Assembly (NCBI GenBank): GCA_023151255.1
Contig: JAKLJG010000001.1
Location: forward strand, 28,196-92,195
DNA: 64,000 nt
Direction of reading: 5' to 3'
DNA from: Cyclobacteriaceae bacterium
Lineage (GTDB): Bacteria > Bacteroidota > Bacteroidia > Cytophagales > Cyclobacteriaceae
The translations under genes were made by a program, and so were the position numbers. Shown here in pieces: positions 27,277 to 37,735 of this stretch (within the stretch, counting starts at the first letter, position 1; the number at the start of each line of letters is the position of its first letter). The notes below the pieces were generated by a model, which was not told the DNA's origin, ran no database searches, and saw nothing but the letters and a program-made list of their open reading frames with translations.

Positions 27277-28317
27277 ATGAGTAATCGTACTAAAAACATT
27301 CTTTACACAGGTATTCTTTTACTAAGTGTGTTTATCGTTTATCAGTATCGGAATCGATCACAGCATCCGGTTTTCATTGAAGGAAAAACCATGGGCACTA
27401 CCTATCACATTACCTATTTTGATACAGATAGGCGAGACTTTAAACTTCAGGTTGATTCTATACTTAACGGGGTTAATCAGGCTATTAATACCTATTTGCC
27501 ACAGTCTGAAGTAACACGGTTCAATAAAGGTACTGGGCCCGTAAAATTTGAACTGCCTTATTTGCAGCAGTTGCTGGAACGCTCACAGGAAATTGTAAGC
27601 GCCTCTTCAGGAGCGTTTGATCCAACCGTGATGCCGCTGGTGAATGCATGGGGATTCGGCCCGGCCGAACCGCTTAATCCGGATAACCTCGAGATAGACT
27701 CCATCCGTGAGTTTATCGGTTTCGAAAAAGTAGGCTTCAATGCCGACAGTGTGTGGAAAACCGATGCTCGCACCCAGCTGGATTTTGGTGGCATAGGCCA
27801 GGGTTATGGAGCTGATGTGGTTGTCGAGTTTCTGAAAAGCAAGGGCATAACCGATATGCTGGTGGAAATCGGAGGAGAGGGAATGGCAGTAGGCCGTAAC
27901 CGGAAAACCGGCAGACCTTGGGAAATAGGCATTTTGGATCCCAACTCCACCCGCGAAGATCAGTTTTTCAAAGCATATGTATCACTCGAGAACAAGTCGT
28001 TTACTACGTCCGGTAATTATTTTAACTACCGCGAAATTGACGGCAAGAAATTTTCGCATACCATCGATCCACAATCGGGTTATCCGGTAAACAATCCGCT
28101 GTTGAGTGTTTCTGTTTTTTCGGCCGATGCTACTTCAGCTGACGGCTGGGCTACAGCACTGATGGTGATGGGCGTTGAAAAGGCCATGGAGGTACTCCAC
28201 CATCACCCGGAACTGGACGCTCTGTTAATGTATTCTGGCGACAATGGTTTAATTGAGATGTTTATTACTCCGGGAATTGAGGATCAGGTAACTTTAAAAA
28301 AGTACGCATGGCATTGA
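27277..28317 (+). CDS. apbE: FAD:protein FMN transferase ApbE
   Basis: A 346-residue flavin transferase anchored by an N-terminal helix (LYTGILLLSVFIVYQY). It attaches FMN covalently to threonine in proteins such as Na+-translocating NQR subunits. Seen motifs are GKTMGTTYHITYF, the flavin/metal segment DFGGIGQGYGADVV, TTSGNYFNYREIDG and HTIDPQSGYPV. It acts on the periplasmic face. No target protein is encoded nearby. The stop overlaps the next gene by 10 bases. Confidence 0.93.
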   Translation: MSNRTKNILYTGILLLSVFIVYQYRNRSQHPVFIEGKTMGTTYHITYFDTDRRDFKLQVDSILNGVNQAINTYLPQSEVTRFNKGTGPVKFELPYLQQLLERSQEIVSASSGAFDPTVMPLVNAWGFGPAEPLNPDNLEIDSIREFIGFEKVGFNADSVWKTDARTQLDFGGIGQGYGADVVVEFLKSKGITDMLVEIGGEGMAVGRNRKTGRPWEIGILDPNSTREDQFFKAYVSLENKSFTTSGNYFNYREIDGKKFSHTIDPQSGYPVNNPLLSVSVFSADATSADGWATALMVMGVEKAMEVLHHHPELDALLMYSGDNGLIEMFITPGIEDQVTLKKYAWH

Positions 28318-29063
28318 AACTTTCGGTACTTTTTTTTACACCCCTGCTTGCAGGCTTGCTTATTTATTTTTTACCTGAAGGCCGAAACCGTAACTACCGG
28401 CTGCTGCTGGTGTTTGCCGGATCGTATTTATTTGGCATTACCGTGGTGCACATCCTGCCGGAACTTTACCGGAACAACGGTGAAGTAGAATTAATAGGCT
28501 TATTCGTATTGGCCGGTTTTTTCCTGCAGCAGCTACTCGAATACTTTACCTCCGGAATTGAGCACGGCCATATTCATACGCAGGATCATGCCCATACTCA
28601 CTCGCATTATCATCACCAGGTTTCGGCCATTGTGCTGCTGCTGGCGTTGTGTGTTCATGCTTTTCTAGAAGGTGCCATGCTCGCACAACCGGCAACCATG
28701 GGTTTTAATTACGATGTAAATGCCATCTTGCTGGGCATTGCCTTACACCGCGCCCCGGCAGCTTTTGCGCTGATGACGGTTCTTTCCTTTCAACTGCATT
28801 CCGCACGTAAAGCCTTACCTTACCTGGCAGTTTTCTCTATTGCCGCACCAGCAGGTTTGCTGATAAGTACCTACCTGACAGAAGCGGAAGTACTGACTAC
28901 CTCCGGCCTCACCTTTCTCTACGCTCTGGTAAGTGGAAACTTTCTGCACATCTCGACTACCATTGTTTTTGAAAGCAGTCCGGAGCACCACTTTAATGCA
29001 CGCAAGCTGGCCGTGGCCATTATTGGGGCTTTAGCTGCTGTAGCGGTTGAGTACATCCTTTGA
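28308..29063 (+). CDS. ZIP-family metal transporter
   Basis: A 251-residue inner-membrane protein with about eight helices. A histidine-rich loop (HGHIHTQDHAHTHSHYHHQ) lies between helices 3 and 4, a zinc-trapping feature of ZIP proteins. The helix-4/5 metal motif is present as HAFLEGAML and the following helix has GIALHRAPAAFAL. It imports zinc or another divalent metal. It overlaps apbE by 10 bases, so they are probably translated in a coupled way. Confidence 0.88.
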   Translation: MALKLSVLFFTPLLAGLLIYFLPEGRNRNYRLLLVFAGSYLFGITVVHILPELYRNNGEVELIGLFVLAGFFLQQLLEYFTSGIEHGHIHTQDHAHTHSHYHHQVSAIVLLLALCVHAFLEGAMLAQPATMGFNYDVNAILLGIALHRAPAAFALMTVLSFQLHSARKALPYLAVFSIAAPAGLLISTYLTEAEVLTTSGLTFLYALVSGNFLHISTTIVFESSPEHHFNARKLAVAIIGALAAVAVEYIL

Positions 29064-29169
29064 CATACTATAATGAAGATGGAAAATCGTTAACCAATTA
29101 TTCATCATTTGCCTCACATTCTTTATGTTGATGATGGCAGAGAAAGCAAATAACCGCTATTTTCAAACC

Positions 29170-31062
29170 ATGAACATCATCCGATCATTTCAGGATTACA
29201 CAACCCAGTATAAAGCGAGCATAGCAAACCCTGAAGATTTTTGGGCCGCAGTTGCGAATGATTTTTCATGGCGAAAAAAATGGGATAAGGTTTTACAATG
29301 GGATTTTCATAAACCCGAAGTAAAATGGTTTATAAACGGTAAACTGAACATCACCGAAAATTGCCTGGACCGGCATTTACCAGAACGGGCTAACCAAACA
29401 GCCATTATTTGGGAGCCCAACCATCCGCAGGATGAATCAAAATACATTACCTACAAAGAGTTGCTCGAACATGTTTGTCGGGTAGCCAATATGCTTAAAG
29501 CGCATGGCGTACAAAAGGGCGACAGGGTGTGCATTTATATGCCGATGATCCCGGAAACCGCCTATGCCATGTTAGCCTGCGCACGAATAGGTGCCGTACA
29601 CTCGGTGGTATTTGCCGGGTTTTCGGCAGGCTCTCTCATCGACCGGATTAATGATGCTGGTTGTAAACTGGTGCTGACGGCCGATGGCGCCTACCGGGGC
29701 GATAAAACCATTAACCTGAAAGGCATTGTTGATGAAGCGCTTGAAAAATGCCCGACTGTTGAGAAAGTAATTGTTGCCGAGCGCGTTAACTCAAAACCCG
29801 CACTTAAAGCCGGTCGCGATTTCCGGTGGAATGAAGAAATCAGTAAAGCGAGTGCTGATTGCCCGGCTGTTGAAACCGATGCTGAAGATCTGTTATTTAT
29901 ACTGTACACCTCCGGCTCAACCGGCAAACCAAAAGGCATGGTACACACCTGCGGAGGCTACATGGTGTACACCAATTATACCTTTCGAACAGCGTTTCAA
30001 TATCAGGAGGGTCAGGTGTACTGGTGTACGGCCGATGTGGGCTGGATAACGGGACACTCGTACATTATTTACGGGCCGCTTTCGGCCGGGGCAACTACGC
30101 TGATGTTTGAGGGCATTCCCTCCTGGCCCGACTGGGGCCGGTTCTGGCATGTGGTTGAAAAGCATCGCGTAAACATTTTTTATACGGCCCCAACCGCCAT
30201 CCGGTCACTCGAAAAAGCACCGCTCAGTTTTGTTAAACAGTACGATCTGCATTCCCTTAAAATTCTGGGCACCGTGGGCGAGCCCATCAACGAAGAGGCC
30301 TGGCACTGGTACCATGAGCACATCGGCCAAAAGCGCTGCCCCGTTATTGACACCTGGTGGCAAACCGAAACAGGCGGGTTTATGATTTCACCCATTGCCA
30401 GCGTTACCAAACTTAAACCGGCTTTTGCTACCCTGCCCTTGCCAGGCGTGCAGCCGGCTGTTATGGATGAAAAAGGTAATGAACTTACAACGAATGAAGT
30501 TGAAGGGCGCCTGGCGATAAAATTCCCCTGGCCTTCCATGGCGCGCACTATTTATGGCGACCACCAGCGGTTTAAGGAAACCTACTTTTCAACGTTTCCG
30601 GGAAAATATTTCACCGGTGACGGCTGCAGGCGTGACAGCGATGGGTATTACCGCATTACCGGAAGGGTGGACGATATCATTATTGTATCCGGTCATAACC
30701 TGGGTACAGCCGAAATTGAAAGCGCTATTGATGAACATTCGGCTGTGTGCGAATCGGCTGTGGTAGGCTATCCGCACGATATAAAAGGGCAGGGTATTTA
30801 TGCTTTTGTAATCTGTTACGATAAACCTCATGAGGAAGAGAACCTGCGCAACGAGATCCGTGAAATTGTTTCAAAAATCATCGGCCCTATTGCCAAACCC
30901 GATAAGATTCAGTTTGTGAGCGGCTTGCCAAAGACCCGTTCGGGTAAAATTATGCGGAGGATTTTGCGTAAAGTTGCCGAAGGCGATACCACCAACCTGG
31001 GCGATGTAACAACGTTGCTTGACCCGGGCGTGGTGGACGAGATTAAAAACGGAGCTTTGTAA
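29170..31062 (+). CDS. acs: Acetyl-CoA synthetase
   Basis: A 630-residue AMP-forming ligase that makes acetyl-CoA from acetate, ATP and CoA. The AMP-binding motif YTSGSTGKPKG, WWQTETGG, and the C-terminal acetylation-site lysine in PKTRSGKIMRR are all intact. I prefer the ATG at 29170 because the N-terminus MNIIRSFQDYTTQYKAS matches the family, and the frame from 29125 adds 15 unrelated residues. The DUF3127 gene follows 10 bases later. Confidence 0.95.
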   Translation: MNIIRSFQDYTTQYKASIANPEDFWAAVANDFSWRKKWDKVLQWDFHKPEVKWFINGKLNITENCLDRHLPERANQTAIIWEPNHPQDESKYITYKELLEHVCRVANMLKAHGVQKGDRVCIYMPMIPETAYAMLACARIGAVHSVVFAGFSAGSLIDRINDAGCKLVLTADGAYRGDKTINLKGIVDEALEKCPTVEKVIVAERVNSKPALKAGRDFRWNEEISKASADCPAVETDAEDLLFILYTSGSTGKPKGMVHTCGGYMVYTNYTFRTAFQYQEGQVYWCTADVGWITGHSYIIYGPLSAGATTLMFEGIPSWPDWGRFWHVVEKHRVNIFYTAPTAIRSLEKAPLSFVKQYDLHSLKILGTVGEPINEEAWHWYHEHIGQKRCPVIDTWWQTETGGFMISPIASVTKLKPAFATLPLPGVQPAVMDEKGNELTTNEVEGRLAIKFPWPSMARTIYGDHQRFKETYFSTFPGKYFTGDGCRRDSDGYYRITGRVDDIIIVSGHNLGTAEIESAIDEHSAVCESAVVGYPHDIKGQGIYAFVICYDKPHEEENLRNEIREIVSKIIGPIAKPDKIQFVSGLPKTRSGKIMRRILRKVAEGDTTNLGDVTTLLDPGVVDEIKNGAL

Positions 31063-31072
31063 AATTAATAAC

Positions 31073-31420
31073 ATGGAAATATCAGGAACAATAGTAGGCC
31101 TGTTGCCGCTTCAAACCGGCCAGGGTAAAAACGGAGTTTGGAAAAAACAGGAATTTATCCTGGAAACACCGGGTCAATACCCTAAAAAAGTGCTTATGCA
31201 TTTGTGGGGCGATAAGGTTGATGAAATAAAAATTTCGACTGGTGATAAGATTACCGCATCTGTTAATATCGAAAGCCGCGAATACAACGGCCGCTGGTAC
31301 ACCGATGTACGGGCGTGGAAGGTGGTTAAACAAAATCAGGGAGCAACACCCCCCGCCAATTCATCTGCCGATGATCCATTTGTTTCGGATGCAGGCGCTA
31401 CCGATGATTTACCGTTTTAA
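31073..31420 (+). CDS. DUF3127 OB-fold protein with an SSB-like acidic tail
   Basis: A 115-residue protein. Residues 1-~85 are a DUF3127 domain (MEISGTIVGLLPLQTGQG to TDVRAWKVVK), a small OB-type fold. A proline/serine linker follows, and the chain ends in DDLPF, very like the DDDIPF tip by which SSB recruits repair proteins. Function is unknown; single-stranded nucleic acid binding is likely. The start at 31073 follows acs by 10 bases; a longer frame from 31019 would overlap acs. Confidence 0.8.
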   Translation: MEISGTIVGLLPLQTGQGKNGVWKKQEFILETPGQYPKKVLMHLWGDKVDEIKISTGDKITASVNIESREYNGRWYTDVRAWKVVKQNQGATPPANSSADDPFVSDAGATDDLPF

Positions 31421-31563
31421 TTACCGGCTTCCTTTCACGGATTTTTAAGCAGCTTCAATGTGCAGATTGTTATAGGCAGTTGCTTTTACTTGATGATATA
31501 AGTCATTCATTTTCATAAAAAGTTCTCACATTTTGACCGGTGCAGCTATAAAAATTCAGCTTT

Positions 31564-32766
31564 ATGAAAATGTTTAATCCAGCCCAGGAAATTCAGAATC
31601 TCCAGTTTTTCGGAGAGTTCGGTGGAGTCAACCCGTCTATTGAGGACTCATCCACTTACACCTTTCTTCAGGCCAAAAAAATGAGTGAGCTTTTTGAAAA
31701 GGAGATTGAAGGATGCTACCTCTACTCGCGCCACATGAACCCCACCAACCGGTACCTGTCGCAGGCGCTTGCCAAAATGGAAGGCACTGAGTCGGCCCTC
31801 GTTACGGCATCGGGTATGTCGGCTATTACGTGTACGTTGCTGCAGTTGTGCAGTGCCGGTGATGAGATTATTTCCAGTCGGATGGTGTATGGCGGCACAT
31901 ATGCCTTTTTAAAAAATGTTGCTCCGCGGTTTGGCATTACCACCACGTTTATTGATATGTGCAACCCGGCCTTGATTGAAAAGGCAATTACGCCCAACAC
32001 GCGGGTTGTGTATTGCGAAACGGTTAGTAATCCATTGTTAGAAGTTACAGATTTGAAAACCGTTTCTGCCATCTGTAAAAAGCATAAACTGAAACTGGTT
32101 GTTGACAATACGTTTACGCCCCTCATTGTAAGCCCTGCTCAATTCGGAGCCGATGTAATTATTCATAGCCTCACCAAGTTTATCAACGGCACAAGCGATA
32201 CGGTAGCCGGGGCCATTTGCGCCAGCCATGAATTTACGCATCAGTTAACCGATGTTAATTCAGGAGCGCTGATGCTGCTGGGGCCGGTGATGGATAGTTT
32301 GCGTGCGGCATCGGTCCTTAAGAACCTTCACAGCTTGCCGGTACGTATGGTGAAGCATAGTGAAAATGCCTTATACCTTGCCGGAAAGTTAAACGAATCG
32401 GGTATCCGGGTAATTTACCCCGGGTTAGCAACTCATCCGCAACACAGCCTTCTTAAAAACATGCACCATGCTGAATTTGGTTATGGCGGTATGATGGTGA
32501 TGGATATGGGAACAACCGAAAAGGCCTTTGCCCTGATGGAAGAAATGCAACGCCAGAATGTAGGCTATTTGGCGGTAAGTTTAGGTTTCTATAAAACGCT
32601 GTTCAGTTCTCCCGGAGGAAGCACATCCTCTGAAATACCCGAAGAGGAGCGCCACGCCATGGGTATGTCGGACGGGTTGATACGCATGAGTGTGGGTTTG
32701 GATCATGATCCGGACATCACGTACAAAAAAATACTTAATTGCTTTAACGCAGTGGGTGTTCGCTGA
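31564..32766 (+). CDS. Cys/Met-metabolism PLP enzyme, methionine gamma-lyase-like
   Basis: A 400-residue fold-type I PLP enzyme. The Schiff-base lysine is K205 in SLTKFINGTSDTVAG. Motifs YSRHMNPTNRYL and ETVSNPLLEVTDL fit the cystathionine gamma-synthase/methionine gamma-lyase group. An ATG two codons downstream (MFNPAQEIQ) is an alternative start. The substrate cannot be told from sequence: candidates are methionine breakdown to methanethiol, or sulfhydrylation. It is convergent with the kinase gene and overlaps it by 23 bases. Confidence 0.87.
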   Translation: MKMFNPAQEIQNLQFFGEFGGVNPSIEDSSTYTFLQAKKMSELFEKEIEGCYLYSRHMNPTNRYLSQALAKMEGTESALVTASGMSAITCTLLQLCSAGDEIISSRMVYGGTYAFLKNVAPRFGITTTFIDMCNPALIEKAITPNTRVVYCETVSNPLLEVTDLKTVSAICKKHKLKLVVDNTFTPLIVSPAQFGADVIIHSLTKFINGTSDTVAGAICASHEFTHQLTDVNSGALMLLGPVMDSLRAASVLKNLHSLPVRMVKHSENALYLAGKLNESGIRVIYPGLATHPQHSLLKNMHHAEFGYGGMMVMDMGTTEKAFALMEEMQRQNVGYLAVSLGFYKTLFSSPGGSTSSEIPEEERHAMGMSDGLIRMSVGLDHDPDITYKKILNCFNAVGVR

Positions 32767-33802
32767 TCCGGTCGGCCAGAAATGCCTCGAGTCGCAACAG
32801 CAAGTGAAACTGGTTGTTGCTGCGGTGAAAATTCTGTTCGGGGTAAGCCACTTTATAATATACGTCCCCCGATAAATAATCGGTTGTAAAGCGCAGGCAC
32901 TGCATGTAAATCATCAGCAAACCCGCATGATGGATGAATTGGGTTTCCGTTTGCGTAAAGGAATTGCCCAAGCCGGCCAGGTATCCGCTGATTAACGCAT
33001 CGTAATAAGGTTTTCTGATTTGTAGTGAATCTACGTGAGGGGCCGTTTCGCTGACGTTACCGGCTACACTTCGCACCAGGTCACCGATGTCGGAAAAAAA
33101 GTATCCTGGCATGACCGTGTCCAGGTCAATCGGACAAATCGGGTTTTTTGTTTTCACATCAAACAGAATGTTACTCACTTTGCAATCGTGGTGCATGATA
33201 CGCAACCGGAACTCCGGGTTGGTCTTTAGTGCGTTGTAAAATTCAACCAGCCATTTTCTGGATTGCAGGCCCTCAATTATTGTTTTGGCTCTGGCAAGCC
33301 GTTCGGAAATAGCTTTTGGTAGGGCATTTTCAAACTGTTCATATCGCCAGATCAGATTGTGAAATCCCGGAATGACCGTTTCAATTGATTGGGTGTCCAG
33401 GTCGGCCAAAGCATTTGAAAATGCACCAAAACAGTGAGCTGCTTTATACGCCTGTTCAGGAGGCATGTTACTGTTTTCGATGTAGGAGTTTGGAATGAAC
33501 TGGGTGGCTCTCCAAATGCGGCCACCGTCATCAGTGTATAAAAAATCACCAGTAGTGGTTTGAACAGGTTCCGGTATCCTGAACGAGGTTTTTTTGTTAA
33601 GATGGTCGAACAGGATTTTGTAGTTGCTCACAATCTTTTGCGGCTCGGTAAATACGGCCGTATTTATTTGCTGAAGTACAATGGCTTTGTCGCCTTCCGT
33701 TACTTTGTAGGTATTGTGTATCAGGCCCGAAGTGAGCAATTCCAGTTCAGGCTGATTATATTCAAAAGCCTGTGCCGCCCTGCGTATTATTCTTTCATTC
33801 AT
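32744..33802 (-). CDS. Phosphotransferase of the APH/choline-kinase fold, NahK-like
   Basis: A 352-residue small-molecule kinase. Brenner's motif is HHDCKVSNILFD and the metal motif is PIDLDTVMPGYFFSDIGDL. The N-terminal lobe has LTSGLIHNTYKV and a lysine near AIVLQQINT. Close relatives are the N-acetylhexosamine 1-kinase (NahK) group, often misnamed mucin desulfatase. It directly abuts the upstream GH109 glycosidase gene, which fits a kinase for released GalNAc (inference). Confidence 0.75.
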   Translation of the reverse strand: MNERIIRRAAQAFEYNQPELELLTSGLIHNTYKVTEGDKAIVLQQINTAVFTEPQKIVSNYKILFDHLNKKTSFRIPEPVQTTTGDFLYTDDGGRIWRATQFIPNSYIENSNMPPEQAYKAAHCFGAFSNALADLDTQSIETVIPGFHNLIWRYEQFENALPKAISERLARAKTIIEGLQSRKWLVEFYNALKTNPEFRLRIMHHDCKVSNILFDVKTKNPICPIDLDTVMPGYFFSDIGDLVRSVAGNVSETAPHVDSLQIRKPYYDALISGYLAGLGNSFTQTETQFIHHAGLLMIYMQCLRFTTDYLSGDVYYKVAYPEQNFHRSNNQFHLLLRLEAFLADRISEHPLR

Positions 33803-35152
33803 TTAATAGGCATCGGTACGTGCAAAATCATTTTTGCGGTACATCCATTGGCCGCTCGTAAAGTCCGGAAACTCTACGGTTTCATTGCCCAGTTCAATGC
33901 TTTTTTCGCTGAGCGGAGTAATGGCACTCCATGCTGCGGCATCGTACACATCCATGGGTGTGGCCACCCCGCGTTTGATCGATTCAACAAAAGCATGAAG
34001 TACAAAGAAATCCATACCACCATGGCCGGCATCTTCGGCATCTTTTGTCCAGCGTTGCCACAGGGGATGGTCGTACTTATCCAGGTATGGTTTGGCATCT
34101 TCCCACCGGTGCGGTTGTGCACTTGTTCCTTCAATGTAGATGGATTTGTTTACGTCCATCCAGATGCCTTTGGTTCCTTGTACACGGAAACCCAGCGAAT
34201 AGGGACGTGGCAGGTTGGTATCGTGCTGCAACAAAATGGTTTCGCCATTGGCGCAGCGGATTTGGGTGGTTACTACATCGCCCAGTTTAAATTCAATTTT
34301 TGCATTGGGGTGATCAGCTCCGCCATTTTTAACAATGTATTCATGCAGGCCGCGTGCTTTTGAGGCAAACGAATTAAGCGAAAGAAAACGGTTACCCCGG
34401 TTGATATTAATCATTTCGGCCAGCGGCCCGATGCCATGAGTGGGATACAGGTCGCCATTTCGATGTACTGAATGATGCGTACGCCAGGCGGCTTCCGAAA
34501 ATCCTTTTTCACCAAACTCAACCCCGCCCCCATAGGGGTTTTTACCATCGTTGAATTTTACTTCGCGCAGGTCGTGCTGGTAGCCGCCCTGCAAATGAAT
34601 CAGTTCGCCAAATAAACCCTGTCGCACCATGTTCAGCACAGCCAGTACATCCCTGCGGTAGCAAACATTTTCGAGCATCATTACCTGGGCACGGTACTTT
34701 TCGGCTGCTTTTACTACATCCCAGTGATCTTGTAATGTAATACCAAGCACTACTTCAGTACCTACGTATTTGATATCCGCCTCGAGGCATCCGATGATCA
34801 TGGGTGTGTGCCATTCCCACGGGGTGGAGATAATCACACCGTCAAGTTCTTTCAGCTCAAGCATTTTACGCCAGGCATTTACATCGCCTGTATAGATTTT
34901 AGGCATGTTTTTGCCCGACTTTTTAATCATGCTGGTGGAGGTTTCCAGCATGCGATCGTTGATATCGCAGATGGCTATGATGTCTGTGTCTTTTCTGCGC
35001 AAGGCCAGGTCGAGGTGATTCTGTCCGCGCAGGCCTACACCAATGAATCCTAACCGCACATTCTTGTTTTGTGCAAACAAATGGGCTGATGGAAGTATGG
35101 AAAAGGCGGCTGTTGCCAGGCCCGTGTTCTTTACAAAATTTCTGCGGTTCAT
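33803..35152 (-). CDS. GH109 family alpha-N-acetylgalactosaminidase-like, Gfo/Idh/MocA fold
   Basis: A 449-residue exported protein. The N-terminus MNRRNFVKNTGLATAAFSIL has a Tat-like twin arginine. An NAD-binding Rossmann fold (VRLGFIGVGLRGQNHLDLAL) is followed by a catalytic alpha/beta domain. The motifs GVEFGEKGFSEAAWRT, YPTHGIGPLAEM and GHGGMDFFVLHAF closely match the GH109 enzyme of Elizabethkingia. These enzymes remove terminal alpha-GalNAc through an NAD-dependent oxidation step. Its stop directly adjoins the kinase start. Confidence 0.86.
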   Translation of the reverse strand: MNRRNFVKNTGLATAAFSILPSAHLFAQNKNVRLGFIGVGLRGQNHLDLALRRKDTDIIAICDINDRMLETSTSMIKKSGKNMPKIYTGDVNAWRKMLELKELDGVIISTPWEWHTPMIIGCLEADIKYVGTEVVLGITLQDHWDVVKAAEKYRAQVMMLENVCYRRDVLAVLNMVRQGLFGELIHLQGGYQHDLREVKFNDGKNPYGGGVEFGEKGFSEAAWRTHHSVHRNGDLYPTHGIGPLAEMININRGNRFLSLNSFASKARGLHEYIVKNGGADHPNAKIEFKLGDVVTTQIRCANGETILLQHDTNLPRPYSLGFRVQGTKGIWMDVNKSIYIEGTSAQPHRWEDAKPYLDKYDHPLWQRWTKDAEDAGHGGMDFFVLHAFVESIKRGVATPMDVYDAAAWSAITPLSEKSIELGNETVEFPDFTSGQWMYRKNDFARTDAY

Positions 35153-35183
35153 ACGCCAGGGGTTGAAAGCGAAAAATAGGAAT

Positions 35184-35217
35184 AAAAAAAGAACCCTGAC
35201 GGGTAAGGCCAGGGTTC
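35184..35217 (-). terminator. Intrinsic terminator after nrdA
   Basis: Perfect 8-bp stem GAACCCTG (35191-35198) and CAGGGTTC (35210-35217), followed on the minus strand by seven T residues. It lies 23 bases after the nrdA stop and before the GH109 start. Confidence 0.85.
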
Positions 35218-35239
35218 GGTTAGTAGTTCGTGGGCTCGC

Positions 35240-37684
35240 TTAACTACCGCATGCCTCGCAGGCATCGGGGTTATCCAGCGAGCAGGTCATGTCGGCTTTC
35301 TTTTGTTCGAAGTCGGCCACCGGCTCACCATATGATAATGCCTGCTGGCCTTGTGGTGCGCCATTTGTTGCAGGAACCGGAGTCTCAGCGGCAGCCATGG
35401 CTGGCTGCTGTATGGCTGATTTATCCAAGGTGAACTTGATGGCATCGGCTGCAGCAGTTGAACGCAGGTAGTACATACCGGTTTTAAGGCCCTTCTTCCA
35501 GGCATAAAAGTGCATGCTGGTAAGTTTGCCGAAGTTCGGGTCTTTCAGGTGAATGTTCAGGCTTTGCGACTGGCAGATGTAGGCACCGCGGTCGGCCGAC
35601 ATATCGATAATGGCTTTTTGTGAGATCTCCCAAACGGTTTTGTAGATGTCTTTGATGTTCTGCGGAATTTCAGGGATGGGTTGCACTGATCCGTTGGTGG
35701 CAATCAGTTTCTGGCGCATGGTTTCGTTCCATAACCCCAGATCAATCAGGTCTTTCATTAAATGCTTGTTGGCAATGATGAATTCACCGGAAAGCGTTCT
35801 GCGGGTGTAGATGTTCGAGGTATAGGGTTCGAAGCATTCGTTATTGCCGAGTATCTGCGAAGTCGAAGCCGTTGGCATCGGTGCCAGCAACAGCGAATTA
35901 CGCACGCCATGCTTCTTTACATCCTGCTTCAGTTGTTCCCAGTTCCAGCGGCCGCTCTTCGGGGTAACGCCCCACATATCGAACTGGAAGATGCCTTTTG
36001 ATACGGGCGAACCTTTGAAGGTTTCGTAAGGGCCGTGTTGTTTGGCCAGTTCCATCGAAGCCTCCATGGCACCGTAGTAGATGGTTTCAAAAATATCTTC
36101 GTTGAGCCTGCGTGCTTCTTCCGAGTCGAACGGCATGCGCAGCATAATGAACACATCGGCAAGTCCCTGCACACCTAAGCCGATAGGGCGGTGGCGCATG
36201 TTGGAATTGCGGGCTTCTTCAACCGGGTAATAATTGATGTCGATTACCTTATTGAGGTTTCGGGTTACCACCTTGGTAATCTCATACAACTTCTGGTGAT
36301 CGAACTTGCCTTCATCGGTTACAAATTTGGGTAACGCCAGCGAGGCCAGGTTGCAAACCGCTACTTCGTCTTTTGAGGTGTACTCAATGATTTCCGTGCA
36401 GAGGTTGCTTGATTTGATGGTGCCGAGGTTTTTCTGGTTCGATTTCCGGTTAGCCGAGTCTTTATATAAGATGTACGGTGTTCCGGTTTCGATTTGCGAC
36501 TCCAGCACTTCGAACCATAAATCCTGTGCCTTTACCTGTTTGCGGTACTTGCCTTCTTTCTCGTATTTCTCATAGAGGCGCTCAAACTCTTCGCCCCATA
36601 CATCGGCCAGGCCGGGAGCTTCGTTGGGGCAGAACAACGACCACATTTCGTTGTTCTCCACGCGTTTCATAAACAGGTCGGGGATCCACAAGGCATAGAA
36701 CAGGTCGCGTGCGCGCATTTCTTCCTTGCCGTGGTTTTTCTTCAGGTTCAGAAAATCGAAAATATCGGCATGCCAGGGTTCCAGGTAAATGGCGAAACTG
36801 CCTTTGCGTTTACCGCCCCCCTGGTCCACGTAGCGCGCGGTCATATCGAAGTTGCGGAGCATGGGCACAATGCCATTGGATGTACCACCAGTTCCTTTAA
36901 TGTAGCTTCCTTTTGCCCGGATGTTATGGATGCTCAGGCCGATGCCACCTGCCGATTGGGAAATTTTTGCGCACTGTTTTAACGTGTCATAGATGCCGTC
37001 AATGCTGTCATCTTGCATAGTTAGCAGGAAGCACGATGAAAGCTGCGGTTTGGGTGTGCCTGCATTAAAGAGCGTGGGCGTGGCGTGTGTAAACCACTTT
37101 TCAGAAAGCAGGTTATAGGTTTCGATGGCTGCGGGAATGTCTTCACCGTGAATGCCAACGGCAACACGCATAAGCATGTGCTGGGGGCGTTCAACCACTT
37201 TGCCGTCAATTTTCATCAGGTAGGAGCGCTCCAGTGTTTTAAAGCCGAAGTAGTCATACCCGAAGTCGCGATCATAAATAATGGCTTCATCCAGTTCGGC
37301 TGCATGCTGGTGGATTACCCGCCAGGTTTCTTTGGAGATAAGGGGGGCATTTTCGCCTGTTTTCGGATCGACATACGTGTACAGCCGTTTCATGGTGTTG
37401 GAAAACGACTTGCTGGTAACCTTGTGCAGGTTTGAAATGGCCAGGCGGGCAGCCAGGCGGGCGTAATCCGGATGCTTGGTGGTTAGTGTAGCGGCTGTTT
37501 CGGCCGCCAAGATGTCCAACTCAATGGTGGTAACGCCATCGTACAAACCGTTAATCACCTTCATGGCCACTTCTACCGGGCTTACATATTTCATGTCAAG
37601 GCCGTAGCAGAGTTTTTCGATGCGGGCGGTGATTTTGTCGAACTTCACGGACTCACGGTGTCCGTCTCTTTTAATGACAAGCAT
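35240..37684 (-). CDS. nrdA: Ribonucleoside-diphosphate reductase alpha subunit (class Ia)
   Basis: An 814-residue large subunit that reduces ribonucleotides to deoxyribonucleotides. An N-terminal ATP-cone (residues ~1-95) senses ATP/dATP. Catalytic features include the NLCTEI active-site loop and [15 protein letters not shown]. The C-terminus ends in DACEACGS, the CxxC pair that is re-reduced by thioredoxin or glutaredoxin. A ~50-residue alanine/proline-rich linker precedes it ([20 protein letters not shown]). It is downstream of nrdB with a 51-base gap. Confidence 0.96.
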   Translation of the reverse strand: MLVIKRDGHRESVKFDKITARIEKLCYGLDMKYVSPVEVAMKVINGLYDGVTTIELDILAAETAATLTTKHPDYARLAARLAISNLHKVTSKSFSNTMKRLYTYVDPKTGENAPLISKETWRVIHQHAAELDEAIIYDRDFGYDYFGFKTLERSYLMKIDGKVVERPQHMLMRVAVGIHGEDIPAAIETYNLLSEKWFTHATPTLFNAGTPKPQLSSCFLLTMQDDSIDGIYDTLKQCAKISQSAGGIGLSIHNIRAKGSYIKGTGGTSNGIVPMLRNFDMTARYVDQGGGKRKGSFAIYLEPWHADIFDFLNLKKNHGKEEMRARDLFYALWIPDLFMKRVENNEMWSLFCPNEAPGLADVWGEEFERLYEKYEKEGKYRKQVKAQDLWFEVLESQIETGTPYILYKDSANRKSNQKNLGTIKSSNLCTEIIEYTSKDEVAVCNLASLALPKFVTDEGKFDHQKLYEITKVVTRNLNKVIDINYYPVEEARNSNMRHRPIGLGVQGLADVFIMLRMPFDSEEARRLNEDIFETIYYGAMEASMELAKQHGPYETFKGSPVSKGIFQFDMWGVTPKSGRWNWEQLKQDVKKHGVRNSLLLAPMPTASTSQILGNNECFEPYTSNIYTRRTLSGEFIIANKHLMKDLIDLGLWNETMRQKLIATNGSVQPIPEIPQNIKDIYKTVWEISQKAIIDMSADRGAYICQSQSLNIHLKDPNFGKLTSMHFYAWKKGLKTGMYYLRSTAAADAIKFTLDKSAIQQPAMAAAETPVPATNGAPQGQQALSYGEPVADFEQKKADMTCSLDNPDACEACGS

Positions 37685-37735
37685 GTAGACTAGGGTTGTT
37701 TAGTTTAAAAAATGTAAAAAGTGTGATGAAGGTAA

